Positions 17,530-26,456 are shown, counted from the first letter of the stretch. The stretch: 43,535 nt of DNA from Sphingobacteriales bacterium (GCA_015655115.1 JAATFQ010000273.1:1-43535); one strand, 5' to 3'. Program-made: numbers and translations. Notes: generated by a model from the sequence alone, not told the origin.

Positions 17530-19959
17530 ATGAAGAGAATAATATTTCATTTCCGGAAGCTCGTACTCGTTTTTTTTGCCGGTAGCCAATGCTTGTTTGC
17601 ACAGGAATTACCGCGCCGTATTGCGGATTTTAACGCTGACTGGAGGTTCTCCCTGGGAACAATGCCCGGTGCTTTTCAGGTTAATTACCCCGATAAGAGC
17701 TGGCGCATGCTAACCCTGCCGCATGATTGGAGTATAGAAGGGACTTTCAGTAAAGATCATCCTGCAACGTATGGCGGCGGTGCATTGCCGGGAGGCATGG
17801 GATGGTACCGTAAACAGTTTACCATCCCCGCAAGTGCTAAGGGCAAATTTATAGCTATCGACTTTGATGGGGTTTATCGCAATAGTGAGGTATGGATCAA
17901 TGGACATTTTCTGGGTAAAAGGCCCAATGGTTATATTTCATTCCGGTATGAGCTTTCTCCGTACCTGAAATATGGGGGCAGCAATGTAATTGCTGTTAAA
18001 GTAGATAATTCTAAACAACCTAATTCCAGGTGGTATAGTGGGTCTGGTATTTACAGAGATGTAAAACTGATCACTTTAAACACCACTCATATAGACCAGT
18101 GGGGCAGTTTTGTAACTACCCCTGCTGTTACCGAAAAAATGGCTTCTGTTAAGCTGCAACTTAAATTGAAATCGCCTGCTGCTAGGGTACAGCGGGCAAC
18201 GGTAAAAAGCCTGATCTTCGATCATGAAGGTCGCCAGGTAGCCCAATCCTCTCAATTGGCGGTACTAAATGGCAGTACTATCCTCAACGAGCAGCTTGAA
18301 ATAGCGAACCCCAGATTGTGGTCAGACACCTATCCTTATTTGTACCGTGTTGAAACAAGTGTATGGGTAAATAATAAGCTTGTTGACAGGTACGTTACTC
18401 CTCTGGGGATCCGCTCTTTCAGTTTTGATGCTGACCGTGGTTTTATCTTAAACGGTAAGGAGCTTAAAATCCGCGGGGTATGTAACCACCATGACCTTGG
18501 CGCCCTTGGCACAGCTTTCAATGTCCGTGCGGCAGAAAGGCAACTTGAAATGCTTAAAGGTATGGGGTGCAATGCATTGCGGACGTCTCACAATCCGCCT
18601 GCCAGTGCATTGCTGGATCTGTGTGATCGAATGGGTTTTATCGTAATGGACGAAGCTTTTGATATGTGGGCGAAAAAGAAGAATGACTTTGACTATCACC
18701 TGGATTGGGCAAAATGGCATAAAAAAGACCTGGAAGACCAGGTTTTGCGCGACCGGAACCATCCATCGGTATTTATCTGGAGCATTGGTAATGAAATTCA
18801 GGAACAATGGGGTACCGGTGCAGATACTGCGGGACGTGTGATCACCAGGGAACTTGCCACTATTGTGAGGAACCTGGATACCAGCAGGCCGATAACTACC
18901 GCCAACAATGATGTGAACCTGTACAACAACCTGATCCAGTCGGGTACTCTGGATTTGATTGGCTATAATTACAACCATGCGATCTGGAAAGATTTTCATA
19001 CCACATATCCTGGAAAGAAAATGATTGCCACAGAATCCACTTCAGCATTGCAAACACGCGGGCATTATGATATGCCATCTGACAGTATCAGGATCTGGCC
19101 CGTTGCGTGGGACAAACCGCTGCTGACAGGGAATGCGGATTTTAGCTGTTCTGCCTATGATAATTGCCACCCAAACTGGGGTTCTACACATGAAGAAACT
19201 TTGCAGGCTTTTGAATCTAACCCTGTGGTATCGGGCGTTTTTGTGTGGACGGGTTTTGACTATCTTGGTGAGCCTACTCCTTATGTGTGGCCTGCCAGAA
19301 GCTCTTACTTTGGCATTATAGATCTTGCGGGCTTCCCAAAGGATGTTTATGCACTCTATAAAAGTATATGGACAACGGAACCAGTATTACATATTTTTCC
19401 GCACTGGAACTGGCAAGCGGGTCAGACGATAGATGTCTGGGCTTATTATAGTCAGGCGGATGAGGTAGAGCTTTATCTGAATGGCCGTTCTGCAGGCAAG
19501 AAGAGCAAGCAGGAGCGGGATATGAAAGTGAGCTGGAGGCTGAAGTTCGAGCCAGGAGAATTGAAAGCGGTATCGCGCAAAGATGGAAAGACTGTATTGG
19601 AACAGGTTATCAGGACAGGCGGAGCACCAGCGAAATTGGTACTTACAGCCGACCGCCCAAAGATTCATGCTGATGGAAAGGATTTATCTTTTGTGACGGT
19701 AAAAGTAACCGATCGGGATGGGAACTTAATTCCTGATGCCGGCCAGCTGATTAGTTTTACCCTTAGCGGAGACGCGAGCATAGCAGGACTCGATAATGGA
19801 AATCCGGCAAGTCATGAATCTTTTAAAGGTAATGCACATAAAGCTTTCAATGGATTGGCACTGGCTATTATTAAAGCTGGAAATAAACCGTCAACAATAA
19901 GCCTGACGGCAAAGAGCGAAGGATTGAAGTCTGCAACTATAGCTATTGAACTCCAATAG
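17530..19959 (+). CDS. GH2 beta-galactosidase-type glycoside hydrolase
   Basis: Starting at ATG 17530 gives 809 residues with a clean signal peptide (MKRIIFHFRK to CLFAQ). Upstream in-frame starts (TTG 17467, ATG 17488) add a tail that spoils it. The GH2 order is seen: sugar-binding beta domain (about 35-190, with DGVYRNSEVWINGHFLG), Ig-like domain (about 195-300), then the TIM barrel. The acid/base is Glu422 in FIWSIGNEIQEQ and the nucleophile is Glu502 in MIATESTS. C-terminal beta domains follow: a DUF4982-like module (VELYLNGRSAGKK) and a Big/Ig-like module to the end. This architecture is usual for Bacteroidota exo-beta-galactosidases, but GH2 also includes glucuronidases and mannosidases. 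In this locus, removal of beta-1,2-galactose from xyloglucan side chains is the best guess. Confidence 0.93.
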   Translation: MKRIIFHFRKLVLVFFAGSQCLFAQELPRRIADFNADWRFSLGTMPGAFQVNYPDKSWRMLTLPHDWSIEGTFSKDHPATYGGGALPGGMGWYRKQFTIPASAKGKFIAIDFDGVYRNSEVWINGHFLGKRPNGYISFRYELSPYLKYGGSNVIAVKVDNSKQPNSRWYSGSGIYRDVKLITLNTTHIDQWGSFVTTPAVTEKMASVKLQLKLKSPAARVQRATVKSLIFDHEGRQVAQSSQLAVLNGSTILNEQLEIANPRLWSDTYPYLYRVETSVWVNNKLVDRYVTPLGIRSFSFDADRGFILNGKELKIRGVCNHHDLGALGTAFNVRAAERQLEMLKGMGCNALRTSHNPPASALLDLCDRMGFIVMDEAFDMWAKKKNDFDYHLDWAKWHKKDLEDQVLRDRNHPSVFIWSIGNEIQEQWGTGADTAGRVITRELATIVRNLDTSRPITTANNDVNLYNNLIQSGTLDLIGYNYNHAIWKDFHTTYPGKKMIATESTSALQTRGHYDMPSDSIRIWPVAWDKPLLTGNADFSCSAYDNCHPNWGSTHEETLQAFESNPVVSGVFVWTGFDYLGEPTPYVWPARSSYFGIIDLAGFPKDVYALYKSIWTTEPVLHIFPHWNWQAGQTIDVWAYYSQADEVELYLNGRSAGKKSKQERDMKVSWRLKFEPGELKAVSRKDGKTVLEQVIRTGGAPAKLVLTADRPKIHADGKDLSFVTVKVTDRDGNLIPDAGQLISFTLSGDASIAGLDNGNPASHESFKGNAHKAFNGLALAIIKAGNKPSTISLTAKSEGLKSATIAIELQ

Positions 19960-19985
19960 CACTAATCCATTGTTCCTTTTGAGTA

Positions 19986-20255
19986 TTTTTTGATGTGTGT
20001 AATATGCTATTTATGTCCGAATGCTTCGATTTGCTTAAACGTTTTAATATGCTTAATTCCTCTGATATGTGTAATCCCTCTGACGTGCTCAACCCATTCG
20101 GTATGTCTGAATTAGTTAAAATAACTAAATCAGCTTATACAGCTGAACCTTTTACTACAATTGAATCTTTTACTACAGCTGAATCTTTTGATATGCCGTA
20201 CCGTTCTGAACGTTTAATATGTTTTGATATTTTAAGTTCATTTGATAAGCTAAAA
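19986..20255 (+). repeat. Array of about 15 degenerate 18-bp repeats
   Basis: Cut into 18-bp steps from 19986, the sequence gives fifteen related units with consensus TCTTTTGATATGCTTAAT. Well-conserved units are 20040-20057, 20058-20075, 20076-20093, 20166-20183 and 20184-20201. The rest share two or three of the codon-like triplets TTT, GAT, ATG, CTT and AAT/GAA. The frame is open throughout and would encode hexapeptides of the type SFDMLN/SFTTAE. It runs without a break into the signal peptide of the GH95 protein, so part of it may be translated. It may be an expanded tandem repeat that has drifted or a cluster of regulator sites. Confidence 0.75.
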
Positions 20256-22637
20256 ATCGTTATCGCCTGTATCTGCCTTTTTGTTGTACAACAGCAGGCT
20301 CATGCTCAGCACCGGTTAGTAAAGGAAAATCTTCATTCAGTTCCCGCAGCATTCGAAAGGCCACGGGCAGGCTTTATCAGTTCAAAGCCAGCAGAAAACT
20401 GGGAGCACTCCTTGCTTTCAGGCAATGGAACAATGGGAGCGATGGTAATCGGAGAGCCTTACAAAGAGACTATAATCTGCAGCCATGCCCGATTGTACCT
20501 GCCACAGAAAAGGTCGGGTGTTATCTTTGAACAGCAAAGTGCGCTGCCTGAAATTAAGAAACTGCTCCTCGCCGGTAAATATAGTGAGGCGGCCCAGGTT
20601 ACCGCAACATTGCGAAAAGAGCAGGGGTTTGATGATCCCAGAGATCCTTTTATTCCTGCATTTGACCTGAACATAGATCAGGGACAAGGAAATCTTCAGT
20701 CGTACCAGCGTGCTGTGAATTTTGAAACGGGTGAAGCGAGTGTAAGCTGGAAGGATGACAAAGGGGTATTCGAAAGGAAGTTATTTGTGTCCCGGGCGGA
20801 TAGTGTCATTGTTTTATCTATTAAAGGAGACAAAAAGATAAACTGCGTGTTACAGTTCTCGCAGCGGCCGGCAGAAGAGGCACAAAGGAAATTTGTGAAG
20901 GAGGGAATGAAGTTGCTGGAGCCGGATGCAGAAGGGGATTGGCTGAGTTTTAAAGGGGTTTTCAATTATCAGTACCCAGGAGGTTTGAAGGGGTATGCAG
21001 GTGTAGGTAAACTGATCCAGAAGGGGGGAGTTCATACGATTGAAAATGGTACTCTGGTAGTGAAGGATGCTGATGAAGTACTGCTACTGATCAGAATTAA
21101 ACCCGGGTATGGGGATATGGAAACACTGGTACCTGCCCTGAAAGCGGAATTACAGTCGCCAGCAATGGAAAGCTATCAGCAGTTGCTACAGCGTCATGTG
21201 CTGATACATGGTGCTTTGTTTAATAGAGTAAAACTCGATCTCGGAGGGATGGAGTCTGAAAGAAAATTAAGCGCAGAGGCGCTGATAGCACGTGGAAATA
21301 AAAAAGTTAGTCCGGCATTGATAGAAAGGGTGTTTGATGCCGGAAGATATAATATCATAAGTTCAACAGGTGTGTTGCCTCCGAACTTGCAGGGAATCTG
21401 GTCAGGGACATGGACTGGCCCCTGGAGTTCGGGGTTTACTCTTGATGGCAATTTACCTGCAGCTATATCTATCCTGATGCCAGGAAATACAGCAGAGCTG
21501 ATGAAAGGTTTCTTTGATTTTCATGAACATCTGATGGGCGAATACCGGCAGGAAGCGAAGCAGCTTTTCGGTGTCCGGGGGATACATATCCCTGCACAGG
21601 TGACCACGCGGGGTTTGGAGACAGATTTCGGTGCTATATGGTGCTTAAGTTACTGGACGGGAGCTGCGGGCTGGACTGCCAACTTTTTTAATGATTATTA
21701 TCTGTATACCGGCGACCGTAATTTTCTGGAGCAGCATGCATATCCATTTATGAAAGAGGCTGCTTTATTTTATGAAGATTTCCTAAAACCCGGAGATAAT
21801 GGTAAGCTGCTGTTTATTCCATCCTATTCTCCAGAGAATAACCCGAAAGATATTGATGCACAGGCAACAATCAATGCTACTATGGACATCATGATTGCCA
21901 GGCAACTACTCAGTAACTGCATTACTGCCGCTAATCTTCTACACAAAGATGCCGGCAAAATCCGTATCTGGAAACAGATGTTAAGCAAAATGCCCGGCTA
22001 TGAGATCAATAAGGAGGGTGTATTGAAAGAGTGGCTATGGCCCGGACTTGATGATAATTACAGTCACCGCCATGCCTCACAGCTTTATGCTTTGTATGAT
22101 GGACTGAGTCCGGATTTTAACAACAATCCGGCATTGGTTAAGGCTGCAAAGAATTTGCTGGATAAAAAAATGGCATTCAGGTATGCTGAAGGGGGTGGGG
22201 AGATGGCTTTTGGATTAGTACAACTTGGCAGCGCGGCAGCACATTTGGGCGATGCAGTAAAAGCAGCAGAGCTGACGAACTGGCTGGCCTCGACTTATTG
22301 GTCGGATGGTATGGGCTCTTATCACAATGTGAAATCACTGTTTAATACAGATATTAGTGGAGGCTTGCCCTATTTAATTACACAGCTTTTGTGCTTCGCT
22401 GAGCCTGGAGAAGTATATGTACTTCATGCTTTACCGGCAGAATGGCAGAATGGCAAAGTTGAAGGCCTGTTATTGAAAGGGCAGATTACAATGAACAGGC
22501 TGGAATGGAACGGCAGAAATGTAGCAATTGAGCTGACATCCGCAGTTTCGCAGCAGCTAAAAGTACATTGCGGTAAGAGTGTTCTCGAAGTATCGATTAA
22601 GGCAGGCGAAAAGAAGAAGCTTCATTTTACGCGTTAA
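20193..22637 (+). CDS. GH95 alpha-L-fucosidase-type glycoside hydrolase
   Basis: The GH95 domain is clear: the N-terminal beta domain begins near SKPAENWEHSLLSGNGTMGA, the (alpha/alpha)6 barrel carries NLQGIWSGTWTGPW, and the C-terminal part ends with LHALPAEWQNGKVEGL. Against the family pattern, the acid Glu (SPEN, Glu548) and the activating Asp (NTDISGG, Asp720) are kept. The usual NxN pair reads DGN (Asp418, Asn420). ATG 20193 gives 814 residues with a long-n-region signal peptide (IVIACICLFVV to AHAQ). Upstream in-frame starts at GTG 19995 and ATG 20004 would prepend the 18-bp repeat array, so the start is uncertain. Expected job: removing terminal alpha-1,2-L-fucose (or L-galactose) from side chains. 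A terminator follows. Confidence 0.9.
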   Translation: MPYRSERLICFDILSSFDKLKIVIACICLFVVQQQAHAQHRLVKENLHSVPAAFERPRAGFISSKPAENWEHSLLSGNGTMGAMVIGEPYKETIICSHARLYLPQKRSGVIFEQQSALPEIKKLLLAGKYSEAAQVTATLRKEQGFDDPRDPFIPAFDLNIDQGQGNLQSYQRAVNFETGEASVSWKDDKGVFERKLFVSRADSVIVLSIKGDKKINCVLQFSQRPAEEAQRKFVKEGMKLLEPDAEGDWLSFKGVFNYQYPGGLKGYAGVGKLIQKGGVHTIENGTLVVKDADEVLLLIRIKPGYGDMETLVPALKAELQSPAMESYQQLLQRHVLIHGALFNRVKLDLGGMESERKLSAEALIARGNKKVSPALIERVFDAGRYNIISSTGVLPPNLQGIWSGTWTGPWSSGFTLDGNLPAAISILMPGNTAELMKGFFDFHEHLMGEYRQEAKQLFGVRGIHIPAQVTTRGLETDFGAIWCLSYWTGAAGWTANFFNDYYLYTGDRNFLEQHAYPFMKEAALFYEDFLKPGDNGKLLFIPSYSPENNPKDIDAQATINATMDIMIARQLLSNCITAANLLHKDAGKIRIWKQMLSKMPGYEINKEGVLKEWLWPGLDDNYSHRHASQLYALYDGLSPDFNNNPALVKAAKNLLDKKMAFRYAEGGGEMAFGLVQLGSAAAHLGDAVKAAELTNWLASTYWSDGMGSYHNVKSLFNTDISGGLPYLITQLLCFAEPGEVYVLHALPAEWQNGKVEGLLLKGQITMNRLEWNGRNVAIELTSAVSQQLKVHCGKSVLEVSIKAGEKKKLHFTR

Positions 22638-22704
22638 CCTGAGTAATGGATAAACTTAGGATAGCTTCATAACCACCAAAAAACAAATATCATCTAATGA
22701 TAAC

Positions 22705-22742
22705 AAAAAAGGTACAGCGAATTATAGCCGCTGTACCTTTTT
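22705..22742. terminator. Bidirectional intrinsic terminator
   Basis: GGTACAGCG (22711-22719) and CGCTGTACC (22729-22737) pair perfectly around a 9-nt loop. They are flanked by an A6 tract on the left and T5 on the right, so a stem plus U-run forms on both strands. It lies between the convergent GH95 and yceI-like genes and can stop both transcripts. Confidence 0.9.
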
Positions 22743-22778
22743 ATTTGGTGTATTATAGAATATTTGGACAAGCAAGAA

Positions 22779-23360
22779 TTAGTTTTTGCCAAACTCTGTG
22801 TTTGCATTCAATACAATTTCATCGCTAAGCATTGCATTAGGATATTTAGCACCCAGGTTAAAATCAGATCTTTTGATAGTTCCTGTTACTTTGAAACCAG
22901 CAATCGGTTTTTTGCTCATTGGGTTAACCGTTACGCCTCTCAGTGTAGCGTCTAAAACTACTGCTTTTGTTACACCATGTAAGCTAAGCAATCCGCTTAC
23001 TTTATATTTGTTGCCAGCAAGTTTTTTAACAGATGTACTTTTAAAGGTCAGTTTAGGGAATTTCTCCGCATCAAAAAAGTCAGCACTTTTTAAATGCTCA
23101 TCTCTTTTATCATCTTCTGTATTTACCGAATTTACGTCAGCACTTAATACGATTGAGGCATCAGAGAAATCAGCTTTTGATGTAGTTATTGTTGAAGTAA
23201 AGTTTTTAAAAGAACCTTCAACGTCAGTAACCATTAAATGTGTTACGACAAAGCCTAGTTTAGAGTGAGATTTGTCTGCTGTCCAGGTATCTAATGCAGC
23301 TGGTTTAAAGGCGAACATGGCAGCCGATGCCACAACGAGGAGTACTAATAATTTTTTCAT
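22779..23360 (-). CDS. YceI-family periplasmic lipid-binding protein
   Basis: The 193-residue protein starts with a signal peptide (MKKLLVLLVVASAAMFAF). The rest is a single YceI lipocalin-like barrel: it opens with TWTADKSHSKLGFVVTHL and contains the typical EKFPKLTFKSTSVKK and KYKVSGLLSLHGVTKAV. YceI proteins bind long isoprenoid or similar amphiphilic molecules; the natural ligand here is unknown. It is a single gene, convergent with GH95 and sharing its terminator. The 241 bp upstream (23361-23601) hold no gene and presumably its promoter, though I see no clear TAnnTTTG on this strand. Confidence 0.93.
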   Translation of the reverse strand: MKKLLVLLVVASAAMFAFKPAALDTWTADKSHSKLGFVVTHLMVTDVEGSFKNFTSTITTSKADFSDASIVLSADVNSVNTEDDKRDEHLKSADFFDAEKFPKLTFKSTSVKKLAGNKYKVSGLLSLHGVTKAVVLDATLRGVTVNPMSKKPIAGFKVTGTIKRSDFNLGAKYPNAMLSDEIVLNANTEFGKN

Positions 23361-23601
23361 GTGATTAATTGTTTTTGGTTATTATCTTTAATTTTTTTTC
23401 TTAATTCGCGAGCCCGTCTGTTAGTATACTATAAGCTTTATGAACTCGTCCGTGCCATATTATTTGATGAATATGATGGTACAAATATCAGTTACGGGAT
23501 TTTGCTGTGCATTGATGTATGATAAGAAAATAAACCTCAAGATACTAATTTATATGCCCTGGTATTTATTTATATAATCAATTTATTTGTAGATGTGCCT
23601 C

Positions 23602-24324
23602 CTATTTTATGGCACCAAAGGCGGCGAAGCATAAATTTTTATGCAATACCTCTACCACTTTAAAGCCTGTTTTCTTCAATAAATCGATCTGATAAGTTAA
23701 CGAACGCGGGGTATCCTCATAAGCTATATAGGCGAACACCTTGTCACGGTAAGCTTTGCCGCCAAGTGATTCCAGATATGCACCATATTTATCCTGGAAG
23801 ACATTATTGATTGCCGGTGAATCATGTGCAATTAAATCGGAGATCCATATGCTTCCTCCCGGTTTTAAAGCTGCATACATTTTACTGAAAATATGTTCCC
23901 AATCGGTATCCTCCCGCAGATGGTGAAACACCGCTGCAGCAAGGATAATATCATAATGATTATCTTCCAATTGAAGCTGGCGCATATCAGATTCGATTAG
24001 CTTTACCTGCCCTGTTGTTTGTGCACTTACCCGTTCTTTGGCTTTTTCCAGCATGGCAAAGCTCAGATCGTTCATGGTGCAGTTGAGATTGCCTATCTTC
24101 TCCAGCATTTTAAGCGTATAATTTCCAGCTCCGCACCCAATATCCAATAATTCGGTAGCATCAGCATTGAGGTATTGCGCAGCCGAAGTGCAAAGTTCCA
24201 TGCTAAGCGGTGCATCTATGGTGCTGAGTTGTCCCGTATCAAGATTCGAAAACCTCTCCACATCGTTATTAAACCTTTCGGTGATCTCTTGTGTAGTTGC
24301 ATGTTTTGTGTAATCTGTTTCCAT
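23602..24324 (-). CDS. Class I SAM-dependent methyltransferase
   Basis: The 240-residue protein shows the SAM-binding motif I LLDIGCGAGNYTLKML (about residues 60-75). An acidic end of strand 2 is seen in CTMNDLSFAMLEKA, a later ILAAAVFHHL resembles motif IV, and LKPGGSIWISDL matches the post-motif region. No signal peptide is present. The fold is that of small-molecule or ubiquinone-type methyltransferases; the substrate is not identifiable. It is divergent from the LysR gene at 24474 across 149 bp carrying a perfect 12-bp inverted repeat. That is the classic layout of a LysR regulator with its single target gene. Confidence 0.92.
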   Translation of the reverse strand: METDYTKHATTQEITERFNNDVERFSNLDTGQLSTIDAPLSMELCTSAAQYLNADATELLDIGCGAGNYTLKMLEKIGNLNCTMNDLSFAMLEKAKERVSAQTTGQVKLIESDMRQLQLEDNHYDIILAAAVFHHLREDTDWEHIFSKMYAALKPGGSIWISDLIAHDSPAINNVFQDKYGAYLESLGGKAYRDKVFAYIAYEDTPRSLTYQIDLLKKTGFKVVEVLHKNLCFAAFGAIK

Positions 24325-24384
24325 CTCGTTTTAAATTTGTTAAATCTAATCGGAATTATAATATTTGAGAAATATCAATATTGT

Positions 24385-24417
24385 CAATTAATGATAGCTG
24401 TGAGGTATCATTAATTG
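24385..24417. promoter_or_regulatory. Palindromic operator between methyltransferase and LysR genes
   Basis: CAATTAATGATA (24385-24396) and TATCATTAATTG (24406-24417) are perfect 12-bp inverted arms around a 9-bp spacer. The site lies 57 bp upstream of the LysR ATG and 61 bp upstream of the divergent methyltransferase start. A smaller dyad, ATATTT-GAG-AAATAT, lies just left at 24361-24375. LysR regulators bind such interrupted dyads, so this is a strong operator candidate. Confidence 0.7.
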
Positions 24418-24473
24418 AAGAGCAGATATTATGAATTGATCATCAGGCATCTTAATCTTAATATTACATCGGC

Positions 24474-25352
24474 ATGGAACTCAGGCATCTTCTATATTTT
24501 AAGACAGTTGCAGAACAATTGCATTTTCGCAGAGCGGCGGAGTTATTATTCATTTCGCAGCCTCCCCTGAGCAGGCAGATCAAAGAGCTGGAAGAGGAGC
24601 TGGGGGCACAGCTGTTCATCCGAAATAATAAACGCGTTAGTCTGACCGACGCTGGCAAGTACTTCAAGAATGAAGTAGACAGTATTTTTGCCAGGCTGGA
24701 GGAAAGCAAAAACACGGTAAAGAAAATACATGAACTGGAAAGTGGTGAACTTAAAATTGGCTATATCAGTTCAGTGTACCAGCCCCATCTGGCGTCAGTG
24801 CTGAAGGAAATGCGGGTGGAGTTCCCATATGTGAAGACGAGCCTTTATGAATTGCCTACAGTAAAACAAATTGAGGCTATAGAACAGGGAAAACTGGATG
24901 CCGGAATTTTAAGGGCCCCTGTTCATTCAGAGCAGATACAACTCAAAAGCCTGTATTTTGATCCTTTTATGGTGGTATTGCCAATGACAGACCTTTCAGC
25001 CTACGCAACCGAAGAGGAACTTGGCGCTTTAATTAAGGATATGCCTTTCATATTTTTTAATCAGGAATACGCACCCGACTATCACCAGAAGCTGGTTGAG
25101 ATTTGCGGGCGCATAGGCTTCAGGCCCAATATTGTTCATGAGGCAAATAATGTACATTCTATCATCCAGTTAGTTGAGGCTGGTTTGGGTGTTTCCATTT
25201 TGCCGCTTTCTCTAAAGAATCAATATACGCATCTTAATATTTCATTTTATGATTTAAATTCAATCCCCATTATGACAGAAGTTGTGCTGGCTTATAAAAA
25301 AACTATTGTAAACCAGGCCTTAAACTGGTTCATAGCCCGTTATGCCGAATAA
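24474..25352 (+). CDS. LysR-type transcriptional regulator (HcaR/AlsR-like)
   Basis: The 292-residue protein has the LysR layout: an N-terminal winged HTH (MELRHLLYFKTVAEQLHFRR, then LFISQPPLSRQIKELEEELG) and an effector domain from about residue 90 (GELKIGYISSVYQPHL) to the C-terminus. The N-terminal pattern is that of the aromatic/acetoin group of LysR proteins. It faces away from the methyltransferase gene, and a perfect dyad lies in the shared promoter region. I infer that it controls that methyltransferase and itself. The effector is unknown. Confidence 0.94.
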   Translation: MELRHLLYFKTVAEQLHFRRAAELLFISQPPLSRQIKELEEELGAQLFIRNNKRVSLTDAGKYFKNEVDSIFARLEESKNTVKKIHELESGELKIGYISSVYQPHLASVLKEMRVEFPYVKTSLYELPTVKQIEAIEQGKLDAGILRAPVHSEQIQLKSLYFDPFMVVLPMTDLSAYATEEELGALIKDMPFIFFNQEYAPDYHQKLVEICGRIGFRPNIVHEANNVHSIIQLVEAGLGVSILPLSLKNQYTHLNISFYDLNSIPIMTEVVLAYKKTIVNQALNWFIARYAE

Positions 25353-25436
25353 TGATATTTTTTTATAAAGTATAATAATTTAGGAGATATTCTCTCAAAT
25401 TAGTGTACTTTCACAGAATATAATAATTGCATTCTT

Positions 25437-26456
25437 ATGACATTTCTAGACGTGGTTCTTGATCCTCCTGCATATGGCTGGAAGGACAAAAACGGAGAAC
25501 TCGCCAAACCAACTGCCAAACAGATTCTAAAAGAGTTTTTCTCCCGACTCAACATTTTTAAAACACGAAAAAACTGGCTTCCAGTATTTAGCTGGTTAAA
25601 AGTGATTTTAACGATCCCAATGCTGGCCATGTTTATCTTCTACTACTTTAGCTGGCCTTTACTGATTGCTGCTTTTTTGTACAGTATGATTATCATGGGC
25701 ACACATGGTACCATTTGGCACCATCGTTATTGCACACATGGATCATATACCTTCAGCAGTAAATTCTGGCGTTTTATTACGCAAAATCTCACAATTTCGA
25801 TGATCCCTGAAGAGATTTATGTGATTTCTCACCATGTACACCATGCCAAATCTGATATGCCTGGGGATCCTTACAATGCATTTGGTGGATTTCTATACTG
25901 CTTTCTGGCAGATGTAAATCATCAGCCTATAGCTAAAGACCTTTCTGAACAGGATTATTACCGTGCCACACGTTTAATGAAACATACTGGTATTCATCCG
26001 AATACTTATGCGCAATATCTGAAATGGGGCTCTATTGCCAATCCGGCGAGAACTATTTTATCGACACTGTTGAACTGGGGTTTCTGGTATGCCGCATTTT
26101 ATCTGATCGGTGGTCATGGCCTGGCTTGTACACTATTTGGTGCTGCGGGTATCTGGGCTGTTGGTGTAAGGACTTTTAACTATGAAGGACATGGTAAAGG
26201 CAAGGATATGAGAAAGGATAATTGTGATTATAACCGCAAGGATATGTCTATTAATCAGCTTTGGCCGGGTTTAGTCGCTGGTGAATGGCATAACAATCAC
26301 CATTTATTTCCTAAGAGTGCAAGAACAGGCTTCCTGCCTTATCAGGTTGATATGGCCTGGTATTATATTCATGTGATGTATAAGCTGGGGGCTGTATCTA
26401 CCTACCGGGATTCCAAGCAGGATTTTTATGATGAACATGTGAATAAGATCATTTGA
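25437..26456 (+). CDS. Membrane fatty acid desaturase
   Basis: The 339-residue protein has two hydrophobic blocks at its N-terminal half (about residues 48-90) and a further one near 205-245. Its three histidine clusters are those of membrane di-iron desaturases: HHRYCTH (95-101), HHVHH (132-136) and HNNHH (285-289). The spacing and third box fit the acyl-CoA/acyl-lipid delta-9 type. It should introduce a double bond into membrane fatty acids, with an electron donor encoded elsewhere. It stands alone 84 bp after the LysR stop. A near-consensus TACTTTC at 25406-25412 could be part of its promoter. Confidence 0.93.
   Translation: MTFLDVVLDPPAYGWKDKNGELAKPTAKQILKEFFSRLNIFKTRKNWLPVFSWLKVILTIPMLAMFIFYYFSWPLLIAAFLYSMIIMGTHGTIWHHRYCTHGSYTFSSKFWRFITQNLTISMIPEEIYVISHHVHHAKSDMPGDPYNAFGGFLYCFLADVNHQPIAKDLSEQDYYRATRLMKHTGIHPNTYAQYLKWGSIANPARTILSTLLNWGFWYAAFYLIGGHGLACTLFGAAGIWAVGVRTFNYEGHGKGKDMRKDNCDYNRKDMSINQLWPGLVAGEWHNNHHLFPKSARTGFLPYQVDMAWYYIHVMYKLGAVSTYRDSKQDFYDEHVNKII

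Noticed and set aside
18448..18999. 183-codon antisense frame within the GH2 gene
   Set aside because: It overlaps the catalytic barrel of a certain GH2 gene and has no start context or motifs.
19995..20192. GTG 19995 or ATG 20004 as the real start of the GH95 protein
   Set aside because: Either puts about 80-100 residues of hexapeptide repeat before a normal signal peptide, which would block export. It is kept as an open alternative in the repeat finding.
19986..20255. CRISPR array reading of the 18-bp repeats
   Set aside because: The units are contiguous without spacers, degenerate and far too short, and no cas genes are nearby.
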